Assembly (NCBI GenBank): GCA_004193555.1
Contig: RPGP01000001.1
Span: 668,780 to 732,779 of the forward strand
DNA: 64,000 bases
Direction of reading: 5' to 3'
DNA from: Desulfobacteraceae bacterium Eth-SRB1
Lineage (GTDB): Bacteria > Desulfobacterota > Desulfobacteria > Desulfobacterales > ETH-SRB1
In this document: positions 42,307-50,069 of the stretch, one piece after another
Layout of the letters: each line of letters begins with the position of its first letter
Numbering within the stretch: position 1 is the first letter of the stretch
Program-made: the position numbers and the translations under genes
Notes under the pieces: generated by a model
Seen by the model: the letters and a program-made list of their open reading frames with translations, nothing else
Database searches by the model: none
Told to the model about the DNA's origin: nothing

Positions 42307-42741
42307 ATGTATAAAAAAGCCGTGAGAGTCAAAACAGGATTTAAAATTATCCATATCAACAGGCGGAGAGCTTGCCGCCTCATGTGCTTGGAATGCGTTG
42401 GATGGGAGCAGGCAGAGGTTGACAGGTGTTCAGGCCAGCTTCTTGACGGCTCCACTTGCCCATTGACGGATTTTAAATCTATGGGATGCAAGCAAGATGC
42501 AGCAAAACGGAATGAATCAATCCGGCGTCATTGCCTTGCTTGTATGGGAGATGCTCAATCTGTGGCAAAATGCAGTTCAATATTTTGCCCGCTTTATCCG
42601 TTTAAAAATTCAGTCGTCGATAAATCGACTTTATATGACATGAAAACCCCTGACGAAGTCATATTATCTCGGTCAGAAAACGGCTTATACGCCGTAGAAG
42701 ACAGGCATACAAAGGAGTTTATAGGAAAACATATACATTGA
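42307..42741 (+). CDS. Cysteine-rich element protein with two CxxC-CPL modules
   Basis: A 144-residue protein with two similar zinc-finger-like modules: CLECVGWEQAEVDRC, then CPLTDF, and CLACMGDAQSVAKCSSIFCP, then LYPF. This C-x2-C(M/V)G-x7-C-x(4-10)-CPL pattern occurs in small proteins of phages and integrative elements whose role is unknown. A short C-terminal region (RSENGLYAVEDRHTKEFIG) has no clear match. Probably a nucleic-acid or protein binder. Confidence 0.7.
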   Translation: MYKKAVRVKTGFKIIHINRRRACRLMCLECVGWEQAEVDRCSGQLLDGSTCPLTDFKSMGCKQDAAKRNESIRRHCLACMGDAQSVAKCSSIFCPLYPFKNSVVDKSTLYDMKTPDEVILSRSENGLYAVEDRHTKEFIGKHIH

Positions 42742-42761
42742 TATAAACAAGGAGGAAAAAC

Positions 42762-43436
42762 ATGAGAAAAATAATCAGTCAGAAGGAATTTTTTGAAAGA
42801 TTTAAAAGCAAAAGTTTAATCTTATCCCAGCCGGATAGCAGGCATGGCAAGAAATTGAGTGCAAGCAGGCCGCTCTATGGCTTGCATGAAACAAAAATAT
42901 ATCTTGCACAACTGCTTGACCAGACGATTGACACGGAAACAGGGAGTCCTCGGGGCATTCTAAAGCAAGCCCGGGAAAGGCTTAAGAAGGCTAAAGACGC
43001 ATGGAAGTCATGGAATAAGGCACAGCCAGCTCATGCCCGGAAAGATAAGCCCTTTGAGAATCACGCCGAAAAAATTAATGAGCGGGCGGCATTCGTCGAG
43101 ATGTTGGAACTGGAATGCCGAGAACTCAACAAAATAATTGAAGCAGCCGAGGAAAAAGAAAAGAAAAAGCAGGACGCCGCGATTCGGAAGACAAAAAAGC
43201 GCAAGGCTCTGTCGGGAAAACTGAATAATAACGTTCTTGTCGAGATGGACACTCGCAAGGTGATTGAAGGCGGCACAAAGTTTGAGGATAACGGGCAGTT
43301 GGTGGCCGATTATATCGCGGGAGTTAAAAAAGAAAGAGCAAAGGCAAGAAAAGAGAGAAACTCCAAAGCGGCAAAGCAGGCAGCGGCAGCGGATAAATTC
43401 TTTAAAGAAACGGGATTGACAAGGGCGGCGGCATAA
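42762..43436 (+). CDS. Basic coiled-coil protein of the element
   Basis: A 224-residue Lys/Ala-rich protein of unknown function, started behind AAGGAGG. Residues about 60-150 are strongly helical and charged (ARERLKKAKDAWKSWNKAQP; LNKIIEAAEEKEKKKQDAA), suggesting a coiled coil, and the last 40 residues are very basic (KKERAKARKERNSKAAKQA). Possible roles are DNA binding or partition. It is the last gene before the structured region upstream of rep. Confidence 0.65.
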   Translation: MRKIISQKEFFERFKSKSLILSQPDSRHGKKLSASRPLYGLHETKIYLAQLLDQTIDTETGSPRGILKQARERLKKAKDAWKSWNKAQPAHARKDKPFENHAEKINERAAFVEMLELECRELNKIIEAAEEKEKKKQDAAIRKTKKRKALSGKLNNNVLVEMDTRKVIEGGTKFEDNGQLVADYIAGVKKERAKARKERNSKAAKQAAAADKFFKETGLTRAAA

Positions 43437-43918
43437 ATGCAATTTTTATTGGTTTGGGCGGGTTTTTGATCATGGTTTTTCCCGCTCTTGGGCGGGATAT
43501 TGGTGCCCGCCCACTTAATCAGCAAGGCTTCTTTTATCGCTCAAAAGTCTTGCTGATCAGCAGGGTATTTTGAGCCCTGCTAAAAGGGTTGGACGGCCTT
43601 TTCACCCGTGCCAATCTTTTAAAGATTACGCAGAAGTATGGGAACCTCCTTCCCATTGCGTAATTGGTTTAGTGTTATGTAGTCCTGGGCGGAGGGGGGC
43701 AGAAATTGGCCTGCTCCCCAAAGCCCAACACAAAGATTTTTATAAAAACTGAAAAAATATTGTATAATAACAGACATTGATCATGAGGCTTTTTTTCTAA
43801 CATTTTTAAGCCTCCTTTAAACTTTCAGGGATAGGGCGATATCCCCGAAAAGCCGCTATTCTTGCACTGGCGGCTTCCCTGAAAGTTAACTTCAAAGTGC
43901 ATGCGGCAAGAGGCAAAC
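43437..43918. other. Structured noncoding region upstream of rep
   Basis: No gene is visible. It contains several strong inverted repeats: ATCAGCAAG / CTTGCTGAT (43517-43559), ATTACGCA / TGCGTAAT (43623-43664), an AGGCTT / AAGCCT pair (43784-43813), and a three-way-junction fold just before rep. GTATAAT (about 43760) could be a -10 element. The layout recalls plasmid copy-control leaders with antisense or folded RNAs. Confidence 0.55.
43820..43887 (+). ncRNA. Three-way-junction fold in the rep leader
   Basis: An 11-12 bp perfect outer stem pairs AACTTTCAGGGA (43820-43831) with TCCCTGAAAGTT (43876-43887). Inside it lie a small GGG...CCC hairpin (43834-43845) and a perfect 7-bp stem AAGCCGC / GCGGCTT (43850-43856 and 43870-43876). 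It ends 31 bp before the rep ATG. It could act as a leader RNA controlling Rep synthesis or as a cruciform in DNA. Confidence 0.6.
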
Positions 43919-45535
43919 ATGAGAAGAACAAATACAAATACAAATTGGATTCCGACTTTCCATGCCATCCCCAATGAAGTAGCCGTCCCCACTCCTTTTG
44001 GAATTTATCCTCCTGATGAAAAACTCGGATATCACAAAGAGCCTTTGATTTTTCGATATGGAGATCATCTCGAAATGCGAATTAGCGGGCGCAAGTTGAA
44101 TATTAAAGATCAGGATATTTTTATTGCATTGACGGAGATAGCTACCGAACGAAAAAGCCTTAAATTTACAACCAGCGTCAATGAATTATGCCGGAAACTC
44201 AAAAGGCCATACGCCAAAACGAGTAAGGAAAGCATCAAAAATAGTATCCGTCGTTTGCGCGAAGCACTGGTTGAGACCGTCTCTTTCAATGAGAGCGATA
44301 GAAAGGAAGAAAATGCCGACTGGATAATTTCAGGCATGATTTCCTTGGCCGCTGGCAAAAAATCCCAATTGCATATTGAACTCGACCGCTGCTTCAATCG
44401 CCTCTTTGGAAAAAGAATGCTTATGACTCTTTTTGACAGCCAATTCAGATTAAGCCTTAAAGGAGGCGTGTCAAAGGCATTATATCTTTTTTATCAGCGA
44501 CAGATATCTGCCAAACAGCGAACAGCTTATAAAATCGGCATAGAGAAGCTATGCGATTTGATCGGGCTTGACATCGCCAAGCGGCTGACTTTGGCTACAA
44601 AACGTTATCAAATCAAAAAGGGACACGGGGAACTTATAAATAAAGGATATCTTAAATCATATAATTTAAAAGCTAACGACGTCTTATCTGTTACGTTTGA
44701 TAAAAAATGGCTGGAAGGCAGAAGATCACCTGCCGAGTCAAAGCCGGAAGCAATAAAGCAGGAAGAAACAAAGCAGGAAGCAATAAAGCCCATTATAAAA
44801 AAATCAGAACAAAAAAATGACTTTCTTAAATATATTGAAAAAGAAACCGGAATTGAAATCTCAAAAAACAACAGAGATTTTGCAAAAGAAAATATTACAA
44901 AAATTCAAGCTATCGGGAAAGCATTGGGAGACAGCAGCTTTTTTAATAAATTTGTGAGCTGGCTAAAAGAACAACATGAAGCGGGCGGCTGGCTCAAGAC
45001 AATTCATGCAAGCACTCTTAATCCAGACAACAACGTTTTTGATAGATTTATGGGATTTATGGAACTCAAAAGGCCATCAACTAATATCATTGATGGACAT
45101 TATAAACGGCTCACTGAAACCCCAGAGGAAAAGGAACAGAGGCAGGAACTGGAATGCAAAGAGAAAGAAAAAGCCGAAAGCGAAAAGCGGAAATATCAAG
45201 CAGATATTAAGTGGGCGCAGGATTATGCAAAAGATAATCTCAAAGATTTACCTGAAAAAAGTATTGAGCAGGTCAAGAAAATGATTAGGCATGGCAAAAA
45301 CTGGAAAGAGGATTTTAAGAAATTCGTTCAGGCTGTCAAGAAAAAGCATGAATCGGGGAACGGATCGAGGGGCTGCGCATATTATTATCTGTTTCAAGCC
45401 AAGGGCAAGTTTTGGAATGAGATATTTGACCCTGACCCTGACTTGGAAATTGAAGATGATCTGGAAATTGAAGATGATCTGGGAGACTTGGGCGATTATA
45501 TTAATTCAAGCCTAAATGAAGCGGACGTTATATGA
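43919..45535 (+). CDS. Plasmid replication initiator protein
   Basis: A 538-residue protein, started at the ATG behind AAGAGG. The N-terminal half has the tandem winged-helix pattern of theta-plasmid initiators (RISGRKLNIKDQDIFIALTE; KLKRPYAKTSKESIKNSIRRL; YQRQISAKQRTAYKIGIEKL), closest in feel to the TrfA/RepA group. The C-terminal half is Lys/Glu-rich, with a duplicated LEIEDDLEIEDD acidic tail. Seven 22-bp iterons begin 20 bp after its stop, which is strong contextual support. It is longer than most such initiators, so the C-terminal half may be an extra domain. Confidence 0.82.
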   Translation: MRRTNTNTNWIPTFHAIPNEVAVPTPFGIYPPDEKLGYHKEPLIFRYGDHLEMRISGRKLNIKDQDIFIALTEIATERKSLKFTTSVNELCRKLKRPYAKTSKESIKNSIRRLREALVETVSFNESDRKEENADWIISGMISLAAGKKSQLHIELDRCFNRLFGKRMLMTLFDSQFRLSLKGGVSKALYLFYQRQISAKQRTAYKIGIEKLCDLIGLDIAKRLTLATKRYQIKKGHGELINKGYLKSYNLKANDVLSVTFDKKWLEGRRSPAESKPEAIKQEETKQEAIKPIIKKSEQKNDFLKYIEKETGIEISKNNRDFAKENITKIQAIGKALGDSSFFNKFVSWLKEQHEAGGWLKTIHASTLNPDNNVFDRFMGFMELKRPSTNIIDGHYKRLTETPEEKEQRQELECKEKEKAESEKRKYQADIKWAQDYAKDNLKDLPEKSIEQVKKMIRHGKNWKEDFKKFVQAVKKKHESGNGSRGCAYYYLFQAKGKFWNEIFDPDPDLEIEDDLEIEDDLGDLGDYINSSLNEADVI

Positions 45536-45555
45536 AAAATTGATGCTGCAAAAAA

Positions 45556-45707
45556 CCTATTATACAAAAATTTTAGACCTATTATACAAAAATGGAAAAC
45601 CTATTATACAAAAATGGAAAACCTATTATACAAAAATGGAAAACCTATTATACAAAAATGGAAAACCTATTATACAAAAATGGAAAACCTATTATACAAA
45701 AATAAAT
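45556..45707. repeat. Seven 22-bp iterons (replication origin)
   Basis: Tandem direct repeats with a strict 22-bp step start at 45556, 45578, 45600, 45622, 45644, 45666 and 45688. The shared core is CCTATTATACAAAAATGG. The central copies are identical; the first and last diverge at their 3' ends. Location right after the initiator gene and before an AT-rich tract is the classic layout of an iteron-controlled oriV. Confidence 0.92.
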
Positions 45708-46029
45708 TATTAGATAACTTATTGATTTTTATTAAAATCCCAATTCCGTAGATATTTTTAGATATTTTATAGATAATAATAGATAGATAAAAAAAATTAT
45801 TATTTATTTTGGATTTTTTAAAAGAAAAAAAAGATACATCATCCAAGAATAAAAACAAAGAGAAACAAACAATCATCCAAAAAATGCCTTAGCAGGCAGA
45901 TTGGAATATAAAGAGAATACATGCAAAGCCGTAAACGGCCATAATGATCGTTTTATAGCTTGCCGGACGTATAGGAAATAACAATTAAAAGTATAGGAAT
46001 ATCCAATAGTCATAAGAGGAGGAAAAAAG
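45708..46029. other. AT-rich tract next to iterons, probable unwinding region
   Basis: From about 45708 to 45850 the sequence is almost wholly A and T, with repeated TAGATA steps (GATATTTTTAGATATTTTAT; ATAGATAATAATAGATAGAT). It is the likely DNA unwinding element of the origin. The rest up to 46029 holds no gene I can support and ends with the AAGAGGAGG ribosome site of the next gene. Confidence 0.6.
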
Positions 46030-46743
46030 ATGTCAAGAGTTTGTAAAATCTGTTCGCATCCCAAAAGGTTAGATATTGATAAGGCGCTTGTGCAAGGCCA
46101 AACAATGACCAGTATATCAAAAAAATATGGTATGACAGAGGCAGCCGTCATGAATCACAGGGACAAACACTTATCCAGGCAACTTATCACAGCAGCCAAA
46201 AAAAGAGACCTGACAAGCGCAGACGGCCTTCTGGACATCCTTGAAGACCTGCTCCAGACGGCCACCTTGGTAATCGATGAGGCATGGCGACAAGGCAAAT
46301 TGGGAGTCGCTCTGTCCGGTATTGGCAAATCGGCAGGGATTGTTCAGATCGTTTCAAATATGGTTTATCAATTGCGATCAATAGAGCTTCAGGAAAAGCA
46401 GAAATCCGAGCCTACTGTGATCAATGTCACGCTTGTCGATGATGCCGAAGAAGTTGATTTGTCATACAGGGAAATGCCCGTTCACAGGCGGCTTATTGAT
46501 GAAAAGCCTGCCATTGATATTGAGCCTGCCATTGATATTGAGCCTGTGAAAAAGAGGTTTACAAGGCGGTCTAAGCCTGCCTCACAGCAGGAGGACGTTA
46601 AGCCGGAGCCTATTGATATTAAGCCTTCCAATATCCCTGATGAAACAGAAATCTTGGATAAGGACTTTGATGTGCCTGACGCAGAGGGGCTTTCCATGCG
46701 TCAAAGGATGGAAATCCGGCCACTGCATGAAAGGTCAAGATAG
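46030..46743 (+). CDS. Zinc/HTH element protein
   Basis: A 237-residue protein. The N-terminal 55 residues (CKICSHPKRLDIDKALVQGQ, then SISKKYGMTEAAVMNHRDKH) combine a CxxC-x-H knuckle with a helix-turn-helix, a pattern common in phage and element proteins, some annotated as small-terminase-like. The middle is helical; the C-terminal third is Pro/Asp-rich with a tandem PAIDIE duplication. It follows the origin directly behind a strong GAGGAGG site, so it may bind the origin or regulate copy number. Confidence 0.65.
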   Translation: MSRVCKICSHPKRLDIDKALVQGQTMTSISKKYGMTEAAVMNHRDKHLSRQLITAAKKRDLTSADGLLDILEDLLQTATLVIDEAWRQGKLGVALSGIGKSAGIVQIVSNMVYQLRSIELQEKQKSEPTVINVTLVDDAEEVDLSYREMPVHRRLIDEKPAIDIEPAIDIEPVKKRFTRRSKPASQQEDVKPEPIDIKPSNIPDETEILDKDFDVPDAEGLSMRQRMEIRPLHERSR

Positions 46744-46856
46744 TTTTAAGTATTTTAAAAAAGGTCTTGATTTATGATATTAGCTATATTATATATATAA
46801 TGTGAGGACAAACATAATAAAGATAAGATACAAGAGATACTCAAAATATAATATAG

Positions 46857-46938
46857 ATTTTCTATTGAGTTTGGACATTTTAAAGCCTGCAAAGCCTTAT
46901 TTTATGGCGTCAAATATGAGAAAAACTCAATAGAAAAT
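46857..46938. repeat. 16-bp perfect inverted repeat upstream of tyrosine recombinase
   Basis: ATTTTCTATTGAGTTT (46857-46872) and AAACTCAATAGAAAAT (46923-46938) are perfect complements, 50 bp apart, and the right arm lies just before the GGGAGGG ribosome site of the recombinase gene. Possible roles are an operator, a recombination site for that enzyme, or an mRNA hairpin near the ribosome site. Confidence 0.7.
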
Positions 46939-46958
46939 TATACGGGAGGGAAAATATC

Positions 46959-47627
46959 ATGAATCAGGCGGCACGAATTATTGCCTTTCCAACAAAGGCA
47001 AAGGCCAAAAAACAATCCAGAATCAAAAACATTGACGGCGTCAAATATTTCTCATCAAAGCAGGTTAAACTATTGAGGCGGACTGTCAAAGATCAGGCTG
47101 CCACAGGCAAGATGACTGCCGTCCGGGAATGGATGGTTATAGACTTGCTGACTTCCACAGGCTTAAGGGTATCGGAGGCGGCGGACTTAAGATGCGGTGA
47201 CTTGAAACTTGGATATGGAGACAGCAGGGTTTTTGTGAGAGATGGCAAAGGCTCAATATCTGGTCATGTAATAATCCCTGACAGTTTAAAGAAGCACCTC
47301 AAATCCTATCTAAAATGGAAACAGGAGCAGGGCGAGCTTACAGGCAAAGATGATCATTTATTTATCGGGCAACGTGGAGCTATAACAAGTCAAGCAATCC
47401 AGCAAATCGTTAAAAAATATCTTAAGCAGATTAACATTTATGAGTCGGGAAAGTCAGTCCATGCCTTGCGACACAGTTACGCAATGGAGTTATACAAGCG
47501 GGAAAAGGACTTAAGAGCTGTCCAAAAACAACTAAGGCACGTCAGCATTCAGTCAACTCTGGTTTATGCAGACACAACAAATGAGGAGCTTGCCAGCCAG
47601 GTCAAAGGACTTTGGGGGCAAGCATAA
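46959..47627 (+). CDS. Short tyrosine recombinase (XerD-like catalytic domain)
   Basis: A 222-residue tyrosine recombinase with the full catalytic set: Arg70 (TSTGLRVSEAADL), Lys97 (RDGKGSIS), His168 and Arg171 (HALRHSYAMEL), His194 (QLRHVSIQST) and Tyr203 (LVYADTT). The usual N-terminal SAM-like core-binding domain is almost absent; only about 50 basic residues precede the catalytic part. Since integration is explained by the serine recombinase, this enzyme more likely resolves multimers of the circular form or inverts or excises a segment. It has a strong GGGAGGG ribosome site. Confidence 0.88.
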   Translation: MNQAARIIAFPTKAKAKKQSRIKNIDGVKYFSSKQVKLLRRTVKDQAATGKMTAVREWMVIDLLTSTGLRVSEAADLRCGDLKLGYGDSRVFVRDGKGSISGHVIIPDSLKKHLKSYLKWKQEQGELTGKDDHLFIGQRGAITSQAIQQIVKKYLKQINIYESGKSVHALRHSYAMELYKREKDLRAVQKQLRHVSIQSTLVYADTTNEELASQVKGLWGQA

Positions 47628-47635
47628 GGGGGGTT

Positions 47636-47812
47636 ATGATAAGAAAACGACAAGATAAGCAACCGGAGCGCAAACAGATTGGCGTCAAGATTGACTCTGC
47701 ATTATGGACGCGAATGAAAATAACTGCCCTTGAGCAAGGCCGGACAGCAGGCGAACTGCTTGAGGATGCAATGCGGGAATATCTGAAGAAGAAAAGGAAA
47801 AAAGAGGATTAA
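47636..47812 (+). CDS. Small ribbon-helix-helix-like protein
   Basis: A 58-residue basic protein. KQIGVKIDSALWTRMKITAL followed by EQGRTAGELLEDAMREYLKK fits the strand-helix-helix pattern of CopG/Arc-type DNA binders. The start at 47636 has a GGGGGG-containing site ahead. It overlaps nothing but lies 8 bp after the recombinase, so it may regulate copy number or the recombinase. Confidence 0.7.
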   Translation: MIRKRQDKQPERKQIGVKIDSALWTRMKITALEQGRTAGELLEDAMREYLKKKRKKED

Positions 47813-47815
47813 AAG

Positions 47816-47959
47816 ATGACTGACATCAAGTATGAAATTGACAAGGAATCGGAAGAAGCTTTCAGAGCTTGGCTTGAGTCAATAGTTTTCGTGGATGAGG
47901 ACGGAAATGTTTTGCCGATGGAAGAGGCGGAGGAGGACAAAGATGAAAGCTCCAGATGA
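47816..47959 (+). CDS. Tiny acidic protein
   Basis: A 47-residue acidic frame starting MTDIKYEIDKESEEAFRAW and ending EEAEEDKDESSR. It starts 3 bp after the ribbon-helix-helix gene and its end overlaps the next gene by 17 bp. The ribosome site is weak (AAAAG). The close packing supports it, but nothing is known of its function. Confidence 0.5.
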   Translation: MTDIKYEIDKESEEAFRAWLESIVFVDEDGNVLPMEEAEEDKDESSR

Positions 47960-48143
47960 AAGACCAGTAGTCAAATTAGTAGGAGAAGACGGGAACGCCT
48001 TTGCTGTTATGGGCAAAGTTAGAAAAGCATTAAGAAAGGCAGGAGCAGATCAGGAATACATTGACAGTTTTATTGATAAGTCAATGGCTGGAGATTACAA
48101 TCATTTGTTAGGCGTAGCAATGGAATATGCCGACGTCATATAA
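47943..48143 (+). CDS. Small conserved element protein
   Basis: A 66-residue protein with a strong GGAGGA site ahead. KLVGEDGNAFAVMGKVRKAL and then EYIDSFIDKSMAGDYNHLLG match a small protein widely seen in phages and integrative elements, of unknown function. An upstream in-frame start at 47895 is less likely because it overlaps the previous frame and lacks a site. Confidence 0.7.
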   Translation: MKAPDERPVVKLVGEDGNAFAVMGKVRKALRKAGADQEYIDSFIDKSMAGDYNHLLGVAMEYADVI

Positions 48144-48278
48144 GGGATAAAACAGCCTTTAAAACCAGCTTATACACTAAAGGACACGGCGTATAACAAG
48201 ACTTCTTCCAAAAGTAATATCAGAGTATAGGGATATGGATAATTCTTTAGATTTCGACTTAGAAAAAAGGCAGAAAAA

Positions 48279-50069
48279 ATGAAAAAATTAAGATGTGCCA
48301 TTTATTGCCGGGTTAGTACTGAAATTCAAAAAGAGGCGGACACCATAGCAAGTCAAAAGACACAACTTCCAAAGTTTGCCAAGTCGCAAGGCTGGATTGT
48401 TTACGATATGTATATTGATGAAGGCATTTCCGGCAGTTTTATTTCAGGGAGGGAGGACTTCTCACGGCTTATGACAGATATGGCTAAAAACAAGTTTGAT
48501 GTTTTGCTTGTTGCAGAGCATAGCCGTGTTACTCGTACCGAAGACCCCGGAGAAAGGGGCTGGATACTTAAACTGCTAAAGGATAATAAGATCAAGCTGG
48601 CCTCTCCAGCGGAGGGCATTCTGGACTTAAGCATGTTTACAGGCGAGCTTATGACGACATTGAAATTGATGTTTGCCGGAGAAGAAAAGGCAGAGATGGC
48701 ACGCCGTTTTAAGAGGGGACGAGATGAAAAGTTGAGATCAGGCGTTTATTGCCTAACCAGCGTGCCTTATGGTTTACGGAAGATTGTTGACAAAACAGTT
48801 GTGCCGGTCAAGCATAAAGTTGTCATTGACCATGATGAAAACCAAATTTTAAGAACTGTTTATAATCAGATTGTCCAGCAAGGCCGGAGTATAAATAGTT
48901 GTGCCTATTATCTTAATGAAAACGGGATGGATACACGTAAAGGTAAAAAGTGGAGCGTAGGCGGTCTATCCTCCATTTTACGAAATGAGGGCGGACTCAC
49001 AGGCTGCATTTATACTGGGCGCTATATTTGGAAAACAAAAGGAAACGGCAAGCAAAAGCTTTTAGAGGTTAAGCCACTATCCGAAGCAGTAAAGGTTCAG
49101 GTGCCCGCCATTTTTACAGAGGCGGAATTTAAACTACTACGAGAAAAGATCGAGGCTAACAAGCGCAATAATCTAATCAAAAAAGAAGGCTTTTTGCTTC
49201 GAGGCAAGCTCCGTTGTGCTATGTGCGGAGCAAAATTCGTTCCTACTTCGGGCGGCAATGTCAAGAATAAGATCGTAAAATATTATGCCTGCTACAATCG
49301 AATCAAAAGCCCAAAGCGGCGAGAGCCGGGGGAGACGCCTTGCAAAGCCCCCTTTGTAAACATGCAGGTTTTAGATCAACAAATTGAACGAAATCTGTTT
49401 TCGGATTTATTCAGAAATCCAAAGAGAACATTGAAGCTTTGGACGGACACAAAAAGCCAAAAATCAAATTTAGATCAAATAAAACGCAAGCTGAAAAAAG
49501 TTGAAAAGGATATTAAAAGCAACGATCAGGCATCGGCAAAACTATTGCACAGTTTTATAAAAAATCTTTTTACAGAAAAACAGCTTGAGGTTGAGCAAGG
49601 ACGGCTTCAAGGTCAAAAGAAGCTTTTAGAGGACGAGAGGCAAAAGCTAACAAAAGAATATTCCAACTCTCAAATTTTGCAAGCTAATTTAAAAATAGTA
49701 AAAAATACAGGAGATCAGATCAAGGAATTAGTGAAAAATGTCCGCTCCATTAAAAAGATGAGTTTTAATGACAGGCAAAAACTTCTTGAAGCCTTTATTT
49801 TGCCGGGTTCATTTATTGAGATTGAGCCACGCCATGATAATGAAATTTCAATGAAGAAAGTCCCGGAGCTATCGAGAAAGGTCAAAGTTAGTTGGGATTT
49901 TAGGTATTCCGGGGCGGTGGATTTTCAAGCTGTTGTGGAGGCTTTGAAAATGTATGTTAAAACTGGAAAAATGCCAGACTCATCCGTCAATTATATTGAT
50001 GTTAGTAATGATTGCGGCGATTCTTGCTACAAACAAAGGAATAGACGGCTTTTTGACCAAACCTTTTGA
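48279..50069 (+). CDS. Large serine recombinase (integrase) of the element
   Basis: A 596-residue recombinase. The N-terminal catalytic domain has the nucleophile Ser13 in CAIYCRVSTEIQ, with DEGISGSFISGRED and the VAEHSRVTRTEDPGE motif. A recombinase domain follows (about 160-280), then a zinc ribbon (LRCAMCGAKFVPTS, YYACYN, GETPC) and a coiled-coil region (about 390-480), the standard architecture of large serine integrases. The gene runs across the right junction: codons from 50013 on are host-derived, so the last ~18 residues (CGDSCYKQRNRRLFDQTF) differ from those in the circular form. It is the obvious catalyst of integration. Confidence 0.95.
   Translation: MKKLRCAIYCRVSTEIQKEADTIASQKTQLPKFAKSQGWIVYDMYIDEGISGSFISGREDFSRLMTDMAKNKFDVLLVAEHSRVTRTEDPGERGWILKLLKDNKIKLASPAEGILDLSMFTGELMTTLKLMFAGEEKAEMARRFKRGRDEKLRSGVYCLTSVPYGLRKIVDKTVVPVKHKVVIDHDENQILRTVYNQIVQQGRSINSCAYYLNENGMDTRKGKKWSVGGLSSILRNEGGLTGCIYTGRYIWKTKGNGKQKLLEVKPLSEAVKVQVPAIFTEAEFKLLREKIEANKRNNLIKKEGFLLRGKLRCAMCGAKFVPTSGGNVKNKIVKYYACYNRIKSPKRREPGETPCKAPFVNMQVLDQQIERNLFSDLFRNPKRTLKLWTDTKSQKSNLDQIKRKLKKVEKDIKSNDQASAKLLHSFIKNLFTEKQLEVEQGRLQGQKKLLEDERQKLTKEYSNSQILQANLKIVKNTGDQIKELVKNVRSIKKMSFNDRQKLLEAFILPGSFIEIEPRHDNEISMKKVPELSRKVKVSWDFRYSGAVDFQAVVEALKMYVKTGKMPDSSVNYIDVSNDCGDSCYKQRNRRLFDQTF
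49990..50030. other. attR junction of the integrative element
   Basis: Element arm TTATATTGATGTTAGTAATG, then ATT, then core GC (50014-50015), then host GGCGATTCTTGCTACAAA. Joining this left arm to the attL right arm across GC gives ATGATTGCAATCAT, a perfect 14-bp palindrome inside a longer imperfect one. Confidence 0.8.

Larger units (their letters stand above)
41351..50013. mobile_element. Integrative plasmid-like element with serine integrase, Rep and iterons
   Basis: An 8,663-bp element lying between GC core copies at 41351-41352 and 50014-50015, inside a response-regulator/cyclase gene. Removing it and keeping one GC joins TGYATMEA to AILATNKGIDGFLTKPF in frame, with normal receiver spacing. 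Cargo in order: HTH protein, four small unknowns, a structured region, a replication initiator, seven iterons, an HTH/zinc protein, a tyrosine recombinase, three tiny proteins and a large serine recombinase. I see no relaxase, conjugation, capsid or resistance gene, so it is a self-replicating integrative plasmid rather than an ICE or complete prophage. Confidence 0.88.

Noticed and set aside
45556..45707. Possible CRISPR array
   Set aside because: The 22-bp units abut each other without spacers and sit next to a replication initiator, so they are iterons.
45516..45713. 65-codon frame across the iterons
   Set aside because: It arises from reading the repeat (YYTK and LLYKN patterns) and overlaps the end of rep; not a gene.
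41351..50013. Reading the element as a prophage or a conjugative element
   Set aside because: I found no capsid, terminase large subunit, tail, relaxase, coupling protein or mating-pair genes.
50017..50018. Alternative core GC of the right att site
   Set aside because: Using this GC gives a receiver one residue short between GYA and NKG and loses the perfect palindrome in attP; the copy at 50014 fits both.
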